This document shows, one piece after another, positions 1-7,981 of a DNA stretch of 64,000 nt (its first letter is position 1; each line of letters starts with the position of its first letter). The stretch is from Agromyces cerinus. Lineage in GTDB: Bacteria; Actinomycetota; Actinomycetes; Actinomycetales; Microbacteriaceae. The position numbers and the translations under genes are program-made. The stretch is taken from the NCBI RefSeq assembly GCF_016907835.1, contig NZ_JAFBCT010000001.1, positions 2,852,001 through 2,916,000 of the forward strand, given 5' to 3'. The notes beneath the pieces are model-generated. The model was not told where the DNA came from and made no database searches. It worked only from the letters and a program-made list of their open reading frames with translations.

Positions 1-415
1 CGAGGATCGCGATCACCGTGATCACCTCGTCGTCGGGGAACCCGGCGCCGAGGAGCGCGGTGGCGAGGCGGTCGTAGCTCTCGATCACCGCGGGGTGGGT
101 GATGGTCTTGCCGACGAGCAGCGGCACGATCGACGGGTGCTCGGCGTACATGCGGCGGGAGGCGCGCATGGTGTGCGTGACGACGTCGACCCAGTCGCCG
201 CTCGGCGCCTCCGCCAGGTAGGACTCCCCCAGCCGGCCGCGCATGAGCTCGATGATGCCGTCGCGGCCGTCGACGTGGTTGTAGAGCGACGAGGGGGTGA
301 CGCCCAGCTGCCGGGCGAGCGCGTTGACGCCGAACGCCTGGCCCGAGTCGACGAGTTCGATGGCCGCGTCGGCGATGCGCTCGGTCGACAGCAGGGGCAC
401 TCTGGGCCGGGCCAC
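1..415 (-). CDS. TetR-family transcriptional regulator, 3' end outside window
   Basis: About 138 codons are visible and the C-terminal end lies beyond base 1. The GTG start at 415 is chosen because GAGGAGG sits 5 nt upstream. Residues 10-55 form a TetR helix-turn-helix: an N-terminal helix (TERIADAAIEL), then a recognition helix containing VTPSSLYNHVDGRDGI. The following helical part (THTMRASRRMYAEHPSIVPL) resembles the ligand-binding domain of tetracycline-repressor-like proteins. It is divergent from the MFS exporter at 593, the usual arrangement for a local repressor of an efflux gene. The ligand is unknown. Confidence 0.85.
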   Translation of the reverse strand, partial: MARPRVPLLSTERIADAAIELVDSGQAFGVNALARQLGVTPSSLYNHVDGRDGIIELMRGRLGESYLAEAPSGDWVDVVTHTMRASRRMYAEHPSIVPLLVGKTITHPAVIESYDRLATALLGAGFPDDEVITVIAIL

Positions 416-489
416 GTGCACCTCCTCGTTCGGTCGCCTGGTTCAGCCTAGGGGCGGCCGTTCGAAATCCGCTCTTCCCATCTCGGGCA

Positions 490-515
490 CTCGTATGCAT
501 AATAAACGAACACCA
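490..515 (+). promoter_or_regulatory. AT-rich divergent promoter region between TetR gene and MFS gene
   Basis: This is the only AT-rich patch in the 177-bp divergent gap. It contains CATAAT (498-503), a plausible -10 hexamer for the rightward MFS gene, and the small palindrome ATGCAT. A TetR operator is expected here, but I do not see a clear long palindrome. No good -35 is visible. Confidence 0.3.
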
Positions 516-592
516 TTCACTTATCGCGACGACACCCCCTGCCGCGTCCGCCCCCGGCACATCGACGTGCCCCAGCACCTCCGGAGACCTCC

Positions 593-1876
593 GTGTCCAA
601 CGACCTCACCGTTCGCGTGCCGCTCCGCCTGCCGAGCGCCACCGCGACCTTCACGGTCGGCATCGCCGGCTACCTCGGCGTGAACCTCTCGCCCTACATG
701 ATCAGCGCACTGCAGCAGGCGATCGGCGCCGACGTGCTCACCGCGAGCTGGATCATCACCGCCACCCTGCTCGCCACCGCCGTCACCGGACTCGCCATCG
801 CGCCGCTCTGCGCCGGCCCGCGTCGCCTCGCCGTCGCCCGCGGCGGACTCGCGCTCTCGGTGCTCGGCTTCGCCACGGCGGCACTCGTGCCGGCGCCCGC
901 GGCCATCATCGGCGGCCTCATCCTCGGCGGCATCGGCGCCGGCGGCGCGGTCGCCTCAGGCGGCGCCGCGATCGCCGCCTTCACGAACCCCGACCGCGTG
1001 GCGGGCTTCAACGGCCTCGCGAACCGGGCGGTCGTGACCGTGATCCTCGCGATCATCCCGCTCATCGGCCTCGCGCCGATCGACGTGTTCGGTGCGCTCG
1101 CGATCTTCTCGGTCGTCGCGCTCCTCGTGAGCGGCTGGCTCCCCGCTGCACCCGTCATCGCACCGAAGTCACCGGTCGCCGTCGCCGAGGCCGTGCCCGT
1201 CGACGTGCCGCCGACCGCCGCCGTGCCCGCCCTCGAAGCCGCAGCCGCGACCTCGCGCGCGCTCCCCTCGCCTCGCGCCGTGAGGATCGCGGGCTTCACC
1301 CTGCTCGTCACGTTCGCCCTCTGGGCCGTCAGCGAGGACTCGCTCTGGGCCATGGCCGGCGTCATGGGCGGCGCGCAGGCGTCGCTCACGCCCGAGGGCC
1401 TCGGCCTCGCGCTCAGCGGCGCGACCGCCGGCGGCCTCATCGGCTCGGTGCTGCTCATGATCGTCGGCAACCGCCTCGGCCGGGCGGTGCCGCTCGCCGT
1501 GCTGCTCGTCGGCGGCGGCATCCTGAAGATCGTCGAGGGTTTCGTCACCGACCAGACCACCTTCATCGTGGTGTTCATCGCGTGGAACACGCTCTACGCG
1601 CTCGCCTTCATGTACTTCGTCTCGACCTCGTCGGCACTCGACGCCGACGGTCGCTGGTCGGCGCCGCTGCTCGCGGTGTACCTGGTGGGCTCGAGCCTCA
1701 CGCCGGTCATCGGAGCCGCCCTCGTGGAGGTCTTCGGCTTCCAGGGCTTCGCCGTGGTGCTCGGCGTCGCGAGCTTCGTGCTCGCCGTGCCGGCGGCCGC
1801 CGTCGCCGCATTCTCGACCCGGCGCGAGCGCGCCGAGGCATCCGCCGCCACCGAACTCCAGGAGGTTCTCGCGTGA
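593..1876 (+). CDS. MFS transporter, 12-TM, drug/metabolite exporter type
   Basis: The 427-aa major facilitator protein has two blocks of six hydrophobic segments, separated by a Pro/Ala-rich cytoplasmic linker around residues 180-225. The GTG start at 593 has CGGAGA upstream. Glycine-rich helix-packing stretches (GGIGAGGAVASGG) are typical of MFS carriers. The stop overlaps the start of the next gene by four bases (GTGA), so the two are translationally coupled. The divergent TetR gene suggests induction by a transported or hydrolysed compound. The substrate cannot be read from the sequence. The coupled amidohydrolase suggests import or export of its substrate or product. Confidence 0.85.
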   Translation: MSNDLTVRVPLRLPSATATFTVGIAGYLGVNLSPYMISALQQAIGADVLTASWIITATLLATAVTGLAIAPLCAGPRRLAVARGGLALSVLGFATAALVPAPAAIIGGLILGGIGAGGAVASGGAAIAAFTNPDRVAGFNGLANRAVVTVILAIIPLIGLAPIDVFGALAIFSVVALLVSGWLPAAPVIAPKSPVAVAEAVPVDVPPTAAVPALEAAAATSRALPSPRAVRIAGFTLLVTFALWAVSEDSLWAMAGVMGGAQASLTPEGLGLALSGATAGGLIGSVLLMIVGNRLGRAVPLAVLLVGGGILKIVEGFVTDQTTFIVVFIAWNTLYALAFMYFVSTSSALDADGRWSAPLLAVYLVGSSLTPVIGAALVEVFGFQGFAVVLGVASFVLAVPAAAVAAFSTRRERAEASAATELQEVLA

Positions 1877-3492
1877 CCCGCATGCTCGTCACCAACGCCC
1901 GCATCTTCACCGCCGACTCCGCGAACGAGTGGGCCGAGGCCCTCGTCATCGACGGCGACACGCTCGCCTACGTCGGCGACGCGCAGGGCGCACGCGACGC
2001 AGCGGGCACGGATGCCGCGACGCTCGACCTCGAGGGCCGGCTCGTGCTGCCCGGCTTCACCGACGCGCACACGCACCTCGTCATGATGGGCGAGGCGCTC
2101 GGCCGGGTCGGGCTCACCGATGCCCGCTCGCTCGACGAGATCCAGGCGCGGCTCCGCGCCGCCCGCGAGGCCGCACCCGATGCGCCGCGGCTCCTCGGCC
2201 GAGGCTGGCTGTTCGACTCCCTGCCGGGCGGCGCCCCGACCGCGGCGATGATCGACGCCGTGGTCGCCGACGTGCCCGTCTACCTCGACGCGAACGACTA
2301 CCACTCGGTCTGGGTGAACTCCGCGGCGCTCACCGAGCTCGGCATCACGCGTGACACCCCCGACCCGATCGGCGGCTCGATCGGACGAGACGCCGACGGC
2401 GAGCCCGACGGCATGCTCTTCGAGACCGCCGCGCAGCAGTTCGTGTGGAGCCACCTCGCCTCGATCACGACCGACGACGACCGCGACGCCGCCGTCGAGC
2501 GCACGATCGCGGCGTACCTAGCGACGGGCGTCACCGGCGTGGTCGACATGGCGTTCGACGAGCTCGGGCTCGCCGCGTTCCAGCGGGCTGCCGCCCGCCG
2601 CGGCGGGGCTCTGCCGATCCGCGTCGTCGGCCACTGGTTCGTCGCCAACACGGGCGACGATGCCGCGAACCTCGAGCAGGTGGGGCGGGCCGTGGAGCTG
2701 GCCGGTGAGATCGAGTCGCCGTGGCTGCGCGTCGCCGGCATCAAGCTCGTGCTCGACGGCGTCATCGACGCGTGCACGGCGGCCATGCGGCATCCGTACG
2801 CCGACGGCTCGAACGCGGACCCGATCTGGCCGCTCGACCGGCTGAAGCCCGTCGTCGCGGCCGCCGACGCCGCCGGCCTGCAGGTCGCGATGCACGCCAT
2901 CGGCGACCTCGCGAGCGATCACGCGCTCGACGCCCTCGAGCACGCGCACGAGCTCAACGGCGAGCGCGCCCGGCGCCACCGCATCGAGCACCTCGAATAC
3001 GCCGCACCGGGCACGGCCGAGCGGATGGCGCGGCTCGGCGTCACGGCGTCGATGCAGCCTGTGCACGCCGACCCGGCGATCTGGGCGAACTGGGCCGCGA
3101 TGCTGGGCGACGAGCGCGCCGAGCGCGGCTTCGCCTGGCCCGAGTACGTCGACGCGGGCGCACTGCTCGCCTTCTCGACCGATGCGCCGACGGCCCCGCA
3201 CGAGGCCCTGCCGAACATGTACGTCGCCGCCACCCGGCGCTCGGCGCTCGACCCGTCGTTCGGGCCGAACCAGCCCGAGTTCGCACTGCCGCTCGCTCAG
3301 TCGATCGCACACGCGACCCGCGACGCCGCTGCGTCATGCGGTGATGAGAATGCCCGCGGCAGCCTCGCCGCCGGCCTTGCGGCCGACTTCGCGGTGCTCG
3401 ACACCGACGTCTTCGCGGCCGGCGAGGAGTCGTTGCTCACGGCGCGCGTCGTGCGCACCGTGGTTGCGGGTTCGACGGTGCACGAGGTCTGA
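1873..3492 (+). CDS. Amidohydrolase family 3 protein (YtcJ-like metal-dependent hydrolase)
   Basis: The 539-aa cytosolic enzyme is of the amidohydrolase_3/YtcJ type. The N-terminal beta-sandwich part is followed by the metal-binding HxH in FTDAHTHLVMMGEAL (about residues 60-75). Later come MHAIGD, RIEHLEY and FSTDAPTAPHEALPN, the expected histidine and aspartate ligands of the TIM barrel, and a C-terminal segment (GLAADFAVLD) closing the sandwich. The GTG start at 1873 overlaps the MFS stop and has AGGAGG 7-8 nt upstream. Members hydrolyse varied amides and formamides; the substrate here is unknown. Length is normal for the family. Confidence 0.85.
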   Translation: MTRMLVTNARIFTADSANEWAEALVIDGDTLAYVGDAQGARDAAGTDAATLDLEGRLVLPGFTDAHTHLVMMGEALGRVGLTDARSLDEIQARLRAAREAAPDAPRLLGRGWLFDSLPGGAPTAAMIDAVVADVPVYLDANDYHSVWVNSAALTELGITRDTPDPIGGSIGRDADGEPDGMLFETAAQQFVWSHLASITTDDDRDAAVERTIAAYLATGVTGVVDMAFDELGLAAFQRAAARRGGALPIRVVGHWFVANTGDDAANLEQVGRAVELAGEIESPWLRVAGIKLVLDGVIDACTAAMRHPYADGSNADPIWPLDRLKPVVAAADAAGLQVAMHAIGDLASDHALDALEHAHELNGERARRHRIEHLEYAAPGTAERMARLGVTASMQPVHADPAIWANWAAMLGDERAERGFAWPEYVDAGALLAFSTDAPTAPHEALPNMYVAATRRSALDPSFGPNQPEFALPLAQSIAHATRDAAASCGDENARGSLAAGLAADFAVLDTDVFAAGEESLLTARVVRTVVAGSTVHEV

Positions 3493-3498
3493 CGCCGT

Positions 3499-3533
3499 GC
3501 CGCGGGGCCGGTGCACTGCACCGGCGCCGCGGC
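3499..3533. terminator. GC-rich palindrome between convergent genes
   Basis: The arms GCCGCGGGGCCGGTGCA (3499-3515) and TGCACCGGCGCCGCGGC (3517-3533) pair with one mismatch around a single central base. The element follows the amidohydrolase stop by 6 nt and precedes the end of the leftward 34-aa ORF. There is no T-run on either side, so it may act as a bidirectional, not strictly intrinsic, terminator. Confidence 0.6.
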
Positions 3534-3543
3534 ATCCGCCCGG

Positions 3544-3648
3544 CTAGGCCGTGGCCTCGTCGCGCGGGTCGGGCAGGTAGGCCGAGATGTCGAGCGGCTG
3601 CGTCGGCGGCAGCTCGAGGTCGGCAGGGTCGATGCGGTGGGCGTTCAT
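3544..3648 (-). CDS. Small 34-aa hypothetical ORF coupled to sigma-like gene
   Basis: The ATG at 3648 overlaps the stop of the upstream sigma-region-4-like gene (ATGA). The product is acidic and proline-containing (MNAHRIDPADLELPP..., ending YLPDPRDEATA). I do not recognise a family. Codon use is normal for the window. It could be a real small protein, perhaps a partner of the DNA-binding protein, or the remnant of a longer anti-sigma-type gene. Translational coupling is the only support. Confidence 0.4.
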   Translation of the reverse strand: MNAHRIDPADLELPPTQPLDISAYLPDPRDEATA

Positions 3649-3905
3649 GTGATGGTCCCTTCGTACTGGTGTTCACGGAGCAGTTCGCGGAGCCGGGCCC
3701 TCGCCCGCTGGTACCGCCCGCGCGCGGTGGTCTCGCTGATGCCGAGGATCGTCGCGGCCTCTGCGACGGTGAATCCGTCCCACAGCACGAGGCGCACCCG
3801 CCCGAAGTCGAAGCTGCGCTGCGCGACGATGTCCGGCGTCCAGCCGAACCAGTCGATCACTGCCGGTGCGCCCCGCCGCACCGCCTCGTCCAGCCAGTCG
3901 TCCAT
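3645..3905 (-). CDS. Short protein with sigma-70 region-4-like helix-turn-helix
   Basis: This 86-aa protein has residues 30-75 that match a sigma-70 region 4/LuxR-type HTH: RVRLVLWDGFTVAEAATILG, then ISETTARGRYQRARARLREL. Region 2 of a sigma factor is absent: an in-frame stop lies just upstream, and GGAGGGG precedes the ATG. It is therefore either a stand-alone DNA-binding regulator or the C-terminal remnant of an ECF sigma factor. Its stop overlaps the start of a 34-aa ORF. The target is unknown. Confidence 0.6.
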   Translation of the reverse strand: MDDWLDEAVRRGAPAVIDWFGWTPDIVAQRSFDFGRVRLVLWDGFTVAEAATILGISETTARGRYQRARARLRELLREHQYEGTIT

Positions 3906-4051
3906 CGCGCGCCCCTCCGTCAGATGCCCTCACAGTAGGTATGTCCGGCAGCGGCCCATTCGGCACAAACTTCTTGCGAATGCCCCATGACGCAGAACGA
4001 GGCCGCCCCCTGGTGTCGCAGGGGGCGGCCTCGTCTGTGCTGAGCCTGGGC

Positions 4052-5623
4052 TCAGTCCTCTGCGACCGCGCGCGAGAGCGTCTCGCCGCGGAAGAACGCC
4101 GGGCGCTTGCGCCACTGCCAGAGCATCACCGCTGCACCGCCGAGCAGCACGACCATGCCGAGGATGAACACGAGGCCCACGCCGCCGATGTTGGAGCCGC
4201 TGCCGTATGAGGGGTCCATGCTGTCGATCAGCGTCGTGACGAACAGCACGGCCAGGATGACTCCGCCCACGAGCGGGGCGAGCAGCGTGAAGAAGACGTT
4301 GCGCACCGACCGGAACCACACCGAGCGGAAGAACCACACACATGCGAAGGCCGTGATGCCGTAGTAGAAGCAGATCATCATGCCGAGCGCGGTGATCGTG
4401 TCCCAGAGCACGTTCTCGCTCAGCAGGCGCATGACGGCGTAGAAGACGGATGCAACGACCGCCGACACGATCGTCGCATACCCCGGCGTGAAGAAGCGCG
4501 GGCTCACGCTCGCGAACTTCTCGGGGAGCGCGCCGTAGTGGCCCATCGCGAGCAGCGTGCGCGCGGGACCCACGAACGTCGACTGCAGGCTCGACGCCGA
4601 GCTCGTCAGCACGGCGAGCGAGACGAGCACCGCGAACGGGCCGAGGATCGGACCGGCGAGGTGGAAGAACACATTGTCCTGGATGTCGGGGTTGCCGAGT
4701 CCGAACTCGCCCTCGCCGACGCCCGCGTAGGAGATCAGCGACACGGCGATGAGCAGGTAGAGCACGAAGATCGTGACGACCGTGATCGTCGCGGCCCGGC
4801 CCGGCGTCTTCTCCGACCCCCTCGTCTCCTCGTTCATCGTGAGCGTGACATCCCAGCCCCAGAAGATGAAGATCGAGAGCGAGAGACCGGCGACGACCGC
4901 CGAGAACGATCCGACGGCGAACGGGTTGAACCACGACCATTCGATCGGCGTCGCGTCGAACGCATTGCCGTTCGCGACCTCGACGAGGGCGGCGACCGAG
5001 AACAGGACGAGCACCGCGACCTGGAACCCGACGAGCCAGTACTGCACCTTCTGGGTGGTCTGCATGTCGCGGTACGAGATCCACGTCGCGCCGAGCATGA
5101 AGAGCAGGCAGACGGCGACGTTGATGAACGGGTTCGCGGCGAGGTCGGCGATCTCGGGAATGCCCGAGACCTGTGCGATCAGGAGGAACAGGAAGTCCAC
5201 CGCGATGCCCGCGAGATTGGACAGCACGAGGATCGTCGCCGCGATGAGGCCCCAGCCGGCCATCCAGCCCACCCAGGGTCCGAAGGCGCGCGTCGCCCAG
5301 GTGAACGAGGTGCCGGAGTCCGGCATCCGCTTGTTGAGCTCGCGGTAGCCGAGCGCGACGAGCAGCATCGGGATGAAGCCGACGAGGATGATCGCCGGTA
5401 CCTGCACGCCGACCTCCGACACCGTTGGGCCGAGGGCGGCCGTCAGCGTGTAGGCGGGCGCGATGCACGAGATGCCGATGACGATCGCGCCGATGAGGCC
5501 GACCGAACCCGCCGACAGCCCTTTCTTCGAGATGCCGTGATCGGAGCCGTCGACCGCGGCGCTCGCCGTGGTCAACGGCGCGTGCGGTTCGGTGTGCTGC
5601 TGGTGGGGTTCTTGGTGCGTCAT
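4052..5623 (-). CDS. APC-family amino acid/polyamine permease
   Basis: The 523-aa protein has about 12 hydrophobic segments and the APC hallmark in the first segment (GLIGAIVIGISCIAPAYTLTAALG), plus FTWATRAFGPWVGWMAGWG in TM3. The ATG at 5623 has AAGGA upstream; the 30-residue His/Pro/Glu-rich N-terminus is cytosolic. It is the last gene of a leftward cluster with a putrescine-type amine oxidase, succinate-semialdehyde-type dehydrogenase, glutamate dehydrogenase and GabT. The likely substrate is therefore putrescine, GABA or a related amine. Specificity is inferred from context only. Confidence 0.85.
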   Translation of the reverse strand: MTHQEPHQQHTEPHAPLTTASAAVDGSDHGISKKGLSAGSVGLIGAIVIGISCIAPAYTLTAALGPTVSEVGVQVPAIILVGFIPMLLVALGYRELNKRMPDSGTSFTWATRAFGPWVGWMAGWGLIAATILVLSNLAGIAVDFLFLLIAQVSGIPEIADLAANPFINVAVCLLFMLGATWISYRDMQTTQKVQYWLVGFQVAVLVLFSVAALVEVANGNAFDATPIEWSWFNPFAVGSFSAVVAGLSLSIFIFWGWDVTLTMNEETRGSEKTPGRAATITVVTIFVLYLLIAVSLISYAGVGEGEFGLGNPDIQDNVFFHLAGPILGPFAVLVSLAVLTSSASSLQSTFVGPARTLLAMGHYGALPEKFASVSPRFFTPGYATIVSAVVASVFYAVMRLLSENVLWDTITALGMMICFYYGITAFACVWFFRSVWFRSVRNVFFTLLAPLVGGVILAVLFVTTLIDSMDPSYGSGSNIGGVGLVFILGMVVLLGGAAVMLWQWRKRPAFFRGETLSRAVAED

Positions 5624-5634
5624 TGCGTGATCCT

Positions 5635-6504
5635 TCAGGAGGTGGAGCGCGGCACGACGATCATCGGCACCGGCAGCTCGCGCAGCATCTTCGATGCCGT
5701 CGAGCCCAGGAAGAGTCGGCTGGGGGTCGCGAGGCGGCTCGAGCCGACGAGCACGACCTCGCCGGCGTGCCACTCGAGCGCCGCGACCGCCTGCTCGATC
5801 GTGTCGCCGGAGGCGACGACCGCGGTGGCCGTCGTGCCGGCGGGCAGCGCCCGGCGGGCCGCTTCGAGCACGTCGTCGGCGTGGGCGGTGCTCGCGAGCG
5901 AGGCGAGCTCCTCGTCCATGCCGGCCGGCAGGTCGATCGAGACGAGCGACACGAGCCGCAGCGGCGCGTGCGTGAGCCGGGCGAGGCGCACCGAGATGTC
6001 GAGCACCGACCCCGCCCCCGAGCGCGTGCCGACCGCACCCGTGATGCGGGTGACGCCGAGCGTGACGGGCGTCTCGCGCGAGCCCGCCGGAGCGAGCGCC
6101 ACGGGCACGTCGGACGCGTGCAGCAGGTCGTTGGCCACCGAACCGATGCGCGACCGGCCGAGCAACCCGCCGCGCGCGGCGCCGACGACGATGAGCGAGG
6201 CGTCGAACTCGTGCGCTGCGGCCACGAGGCCCTCGGCGAACGACTCGGCGTAACGGATGTGCAGCGCCTGCTCGACACCGTCGCCGAGGCGAGCGGATGC
6301 CTCGGCCAGCCAACCCCGGGAGCGCTCCTTCAGGTGGCGCTCGTACCCGGTGTCGGGCGGAACGACGGCACCGCGCGCCTCGATGGGAAGCACCATCACG
6401 ACTTCGAGGAGCGCCTCACTGGCCGCCGCGAGTCGCCCGCCGAGGGCGAGCGCGTCGGCGCCGGATTCGTTCGCCGTGTAGCCGACGACGATGCGGGTGA
6501 CCAT
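5635..6504 (-). CDS. Universal stress protein, tandem UspA domains
   Basis: The 289-aa cytosolic protein has two UspA domains (about residues 1-140 and 150-289). Domain 1 carries the ATP-binding pattern G-x2-G-x9-G(S/T) in VVGAARGGLLGRSRIGSVAN, and domain 2 a similar VLVGSSRLATPSRLFLGSTA. The ATG at 6504 shares one base with the stop of the amine oxidase (TGATG), and the APC permease starts 11 nt after its end, so it sits inside the operon. USPs are often cotranscribed with permeases; the exact role is unknown. Confidence 0.85.
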   Translation of the reverse strand: MVTRIVVGYTANESGADALALGGRLAAASEALLEVVMVLPIEARGAVVPPDTGYERHLKERSRGWLAEASARLGDGVEQALHIRYAESFAEGLVAAAHEFDASLIVVGAARGGLLGRSRIGSVANDLLHASDVPVALAPAGSRETPVTLGVTRITGAVGTRSGAGSVLDISVRLARLTHAPLRLVSLVSIDLPAGMDEELASLASTAHADDVLEAARRALPAGTTATAVVASGDTIEQAVAALEWHAGEVVLVGSSRLATPSRLFLGSTASKMLRELPVPMIVVPRSTS

Positions 6505-7868
6505 CAGCTCGCGCCGAGGATCTCGTCGGCGACCTCGCGACCGACGCGGATCGCGCCGTCGACGTGCTGGTACCCCTTGCCCGCCATGTCGGAGCACGAG
6601 AAGTGGATCGGCCCGACGGGGGTGCGGAGGTCGGCGCCGTAGCGCGCGAGGCCGCCCATGTCGAAGCTCGCCGCGTACGCGCCGCGGGTCCACTCCTCGG
6701 AGCCCCAGTCGCTCTCGTAGTAGACGACCGGGTTCAGCGCCTCGGGGCCGTAGTAGTGCGAGAGCGACTCGAGGATCCGCGCCTTGCGCTCCTCGGCCGA
6801 GAGCGTGAAGACGCCGTCGGCCTCCTCGTCGGAGACGAAGCCGACGAGCGTGCCGCGCGGGTCCTCGTGGTTGGTGTTGTCATATGCCTCGTGCACGAGC
6901 TCGTACGGGCTGAACGCCGTGCCCGAGAGGCCCTGCTCGCGCCAGAACGGCGTCTCGTAGACCGCGTGCACCTTGATGACGAAGCCCATCGAGAGGTGCT
7001 GGTGCATCTGGTGCTGGCGGCGGGGCAGCGGCGGCTCGTACGAGATGCGGCTGATGAGGATGGGCGGCAGCGCGAGCACGACGTGCTTCGCGTGCACCTC
7101 GATCGAATCGGTGACCGCGACGACGCCGGCGTCGGGGGCATCCGGCGTCCAGCGGAGCGTGCGCACGGCCTGGCCGGTGCGCACGGCGTCGCCGAGACGC
7201 TCGGCGAGCAGCAGCGGCACCTGCTGGAGGCCGCCCACGACGCGCTTGTCGAGGATGAAGTCGGCGTCGACGAGGTTCGAGAACGAACCGGCGGATGCCG
7301 CCATGAGCAGCGCCTGCAGCGCCGAGAACGCGTGCGCGGGCTTGGTGAGCATGGCACCGGCGATGAACATGCCGATGTTGAGCTTCGCCTCTTCATCGTC
7401 GGTCTGGGTGCCGAGCCACTCGGCGAAGGAGACCTCGTCGAGCTCCTTCGCGCGCGGGTGGGCCCACGGCGCATCGGGGTCGATCTCGGCGACGAGCTCG
7501 TCGAGCTTCTCGATGAGGCCGACGATCTCGCCCTCGGTCTTGGCCGGCACCGGGAAGATGTCGCCCTCGAAGAGACGCCGCTCGCCGTCCTCGGCGATGT
7601 AGACGTTCTCGCCCGCGCGGTAGCGCTCGTACGTCGCGAGGCCGAGCTCTTCGAGCGTCTCGATGAGCGCGTCCTGGTCGGGCGAGACCCACTGGCCGCC
7701 GATCTCGAGCATGGCGCCGTCGATGTCGTCGGTCCAGAGGCGGCCGCCGATGCGGTCGCGCGCCTCGAGCACGACGACGGACTTGCCGGCCGCCTTCAGC
7801 TTGGTGGCGGCGGTGAGGCCGGAGGCCCCGGCGCCGACGATGACGACGTCGCAGTCGATGCGTTCCAT
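6504..7868 (-). CDS. Flavin monoamine oxidase, putrescine-oxidase type
   Basis: The 454-aa flavoprotein oxidase has an N-terminal dinucleotide-binding motif (VVIVGAGASGLTAATKLKAAG), then LEARDRIGGRLWT and GGQWVSP, typical of amine oxidases. The C-terminal FAD-contact segment is GPIHFSCSDMAGKGYQHVDG. The ATG at 7868 has AAGGAAG upstream. Family members oxidise primary amines to aldehyde, ammonia and H2O2. With an aldehyde dehydrogenase and GabT directly upstream, the likely reaction is putrescine to 4-aminobutanal. Tyramine or another amine remains possible. The FMO-like GxGxxG site is intact. Confidence 0.82.
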   Translation of the reverse strand: MERIDCDVVIVGAGASGLTAATKLKAAGKSVVVLEARDRIGGRLWTDDIDGAMLEIGGQWVSPDQDALIETLEELGLATYERYRAGENVYIAEDGERRLFEGDIFPVPAKTEGEIVGLIEKLDELVAEIDPDAPWAHPRAKELDEVSFAEWLGTQTDDEEAKLNIGMFIAGAMLTKPAHAFSALQALLMAASAGSFSNLVDADFILDKRVVGGLQQVPLLLAERLGDAVRTGQAVRTLRWTPDAPDAGVVAVTDSIEVHAKHVVLALPPILISRISYEPPLPRRQHQMHQHLSMGFVIKVHAVYETPFWREQGLSGTAFSPYELVHEAYDNTNHEDPRGTLVGFVSDEEADGVFTLSAEERKARILESLSHYYGPEALNPVVYYESDWGSEEWTRGAYAASFDMGGLARYGADLRTPVGPIHFSCSDMAGKGYQHVDGAIRVGREVADEILGAS

Positions 7869-7898
7869 GGTTCTACGTACTTCCTTTGATTCTGGTGC

Positions 7899-7933
7899 TG
7901 GTCGAGTGGGCCCGTCGGGGCTGTATCGAGACC
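7899..7933. repeat. Degenerate TGGTCGAG...ATCGAGACC dispersed-repeat-like element
   Basis: The intergenic segment starts TGGTCGAG and ends TATCGAGACC, with a GC-rich centre (GGGCCCGTCGGGGC) that can fold. From memory it resembles a repeat common in Microbacteriaceae intergenic DNA. Only one copy is evident in this window. It lies between the aldehyde dehydrogenase end and the amine oxidase start. Confidence 0.4.
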
Positions 7934-7981
7934 CGGGCGAGCGGGTGCCCCGGCGCGGGCTGCGGCATCCGCTCAGGTGGT

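Noticed and set aside
694..1590. Long open frames on the strand opposite to clear genes (for example here and many others across the window)
   Set aside because: They mirror well-supported coding genes in GC-rich DNA, lack ribosome sites and show no protein family; they are reading-frame shadows.
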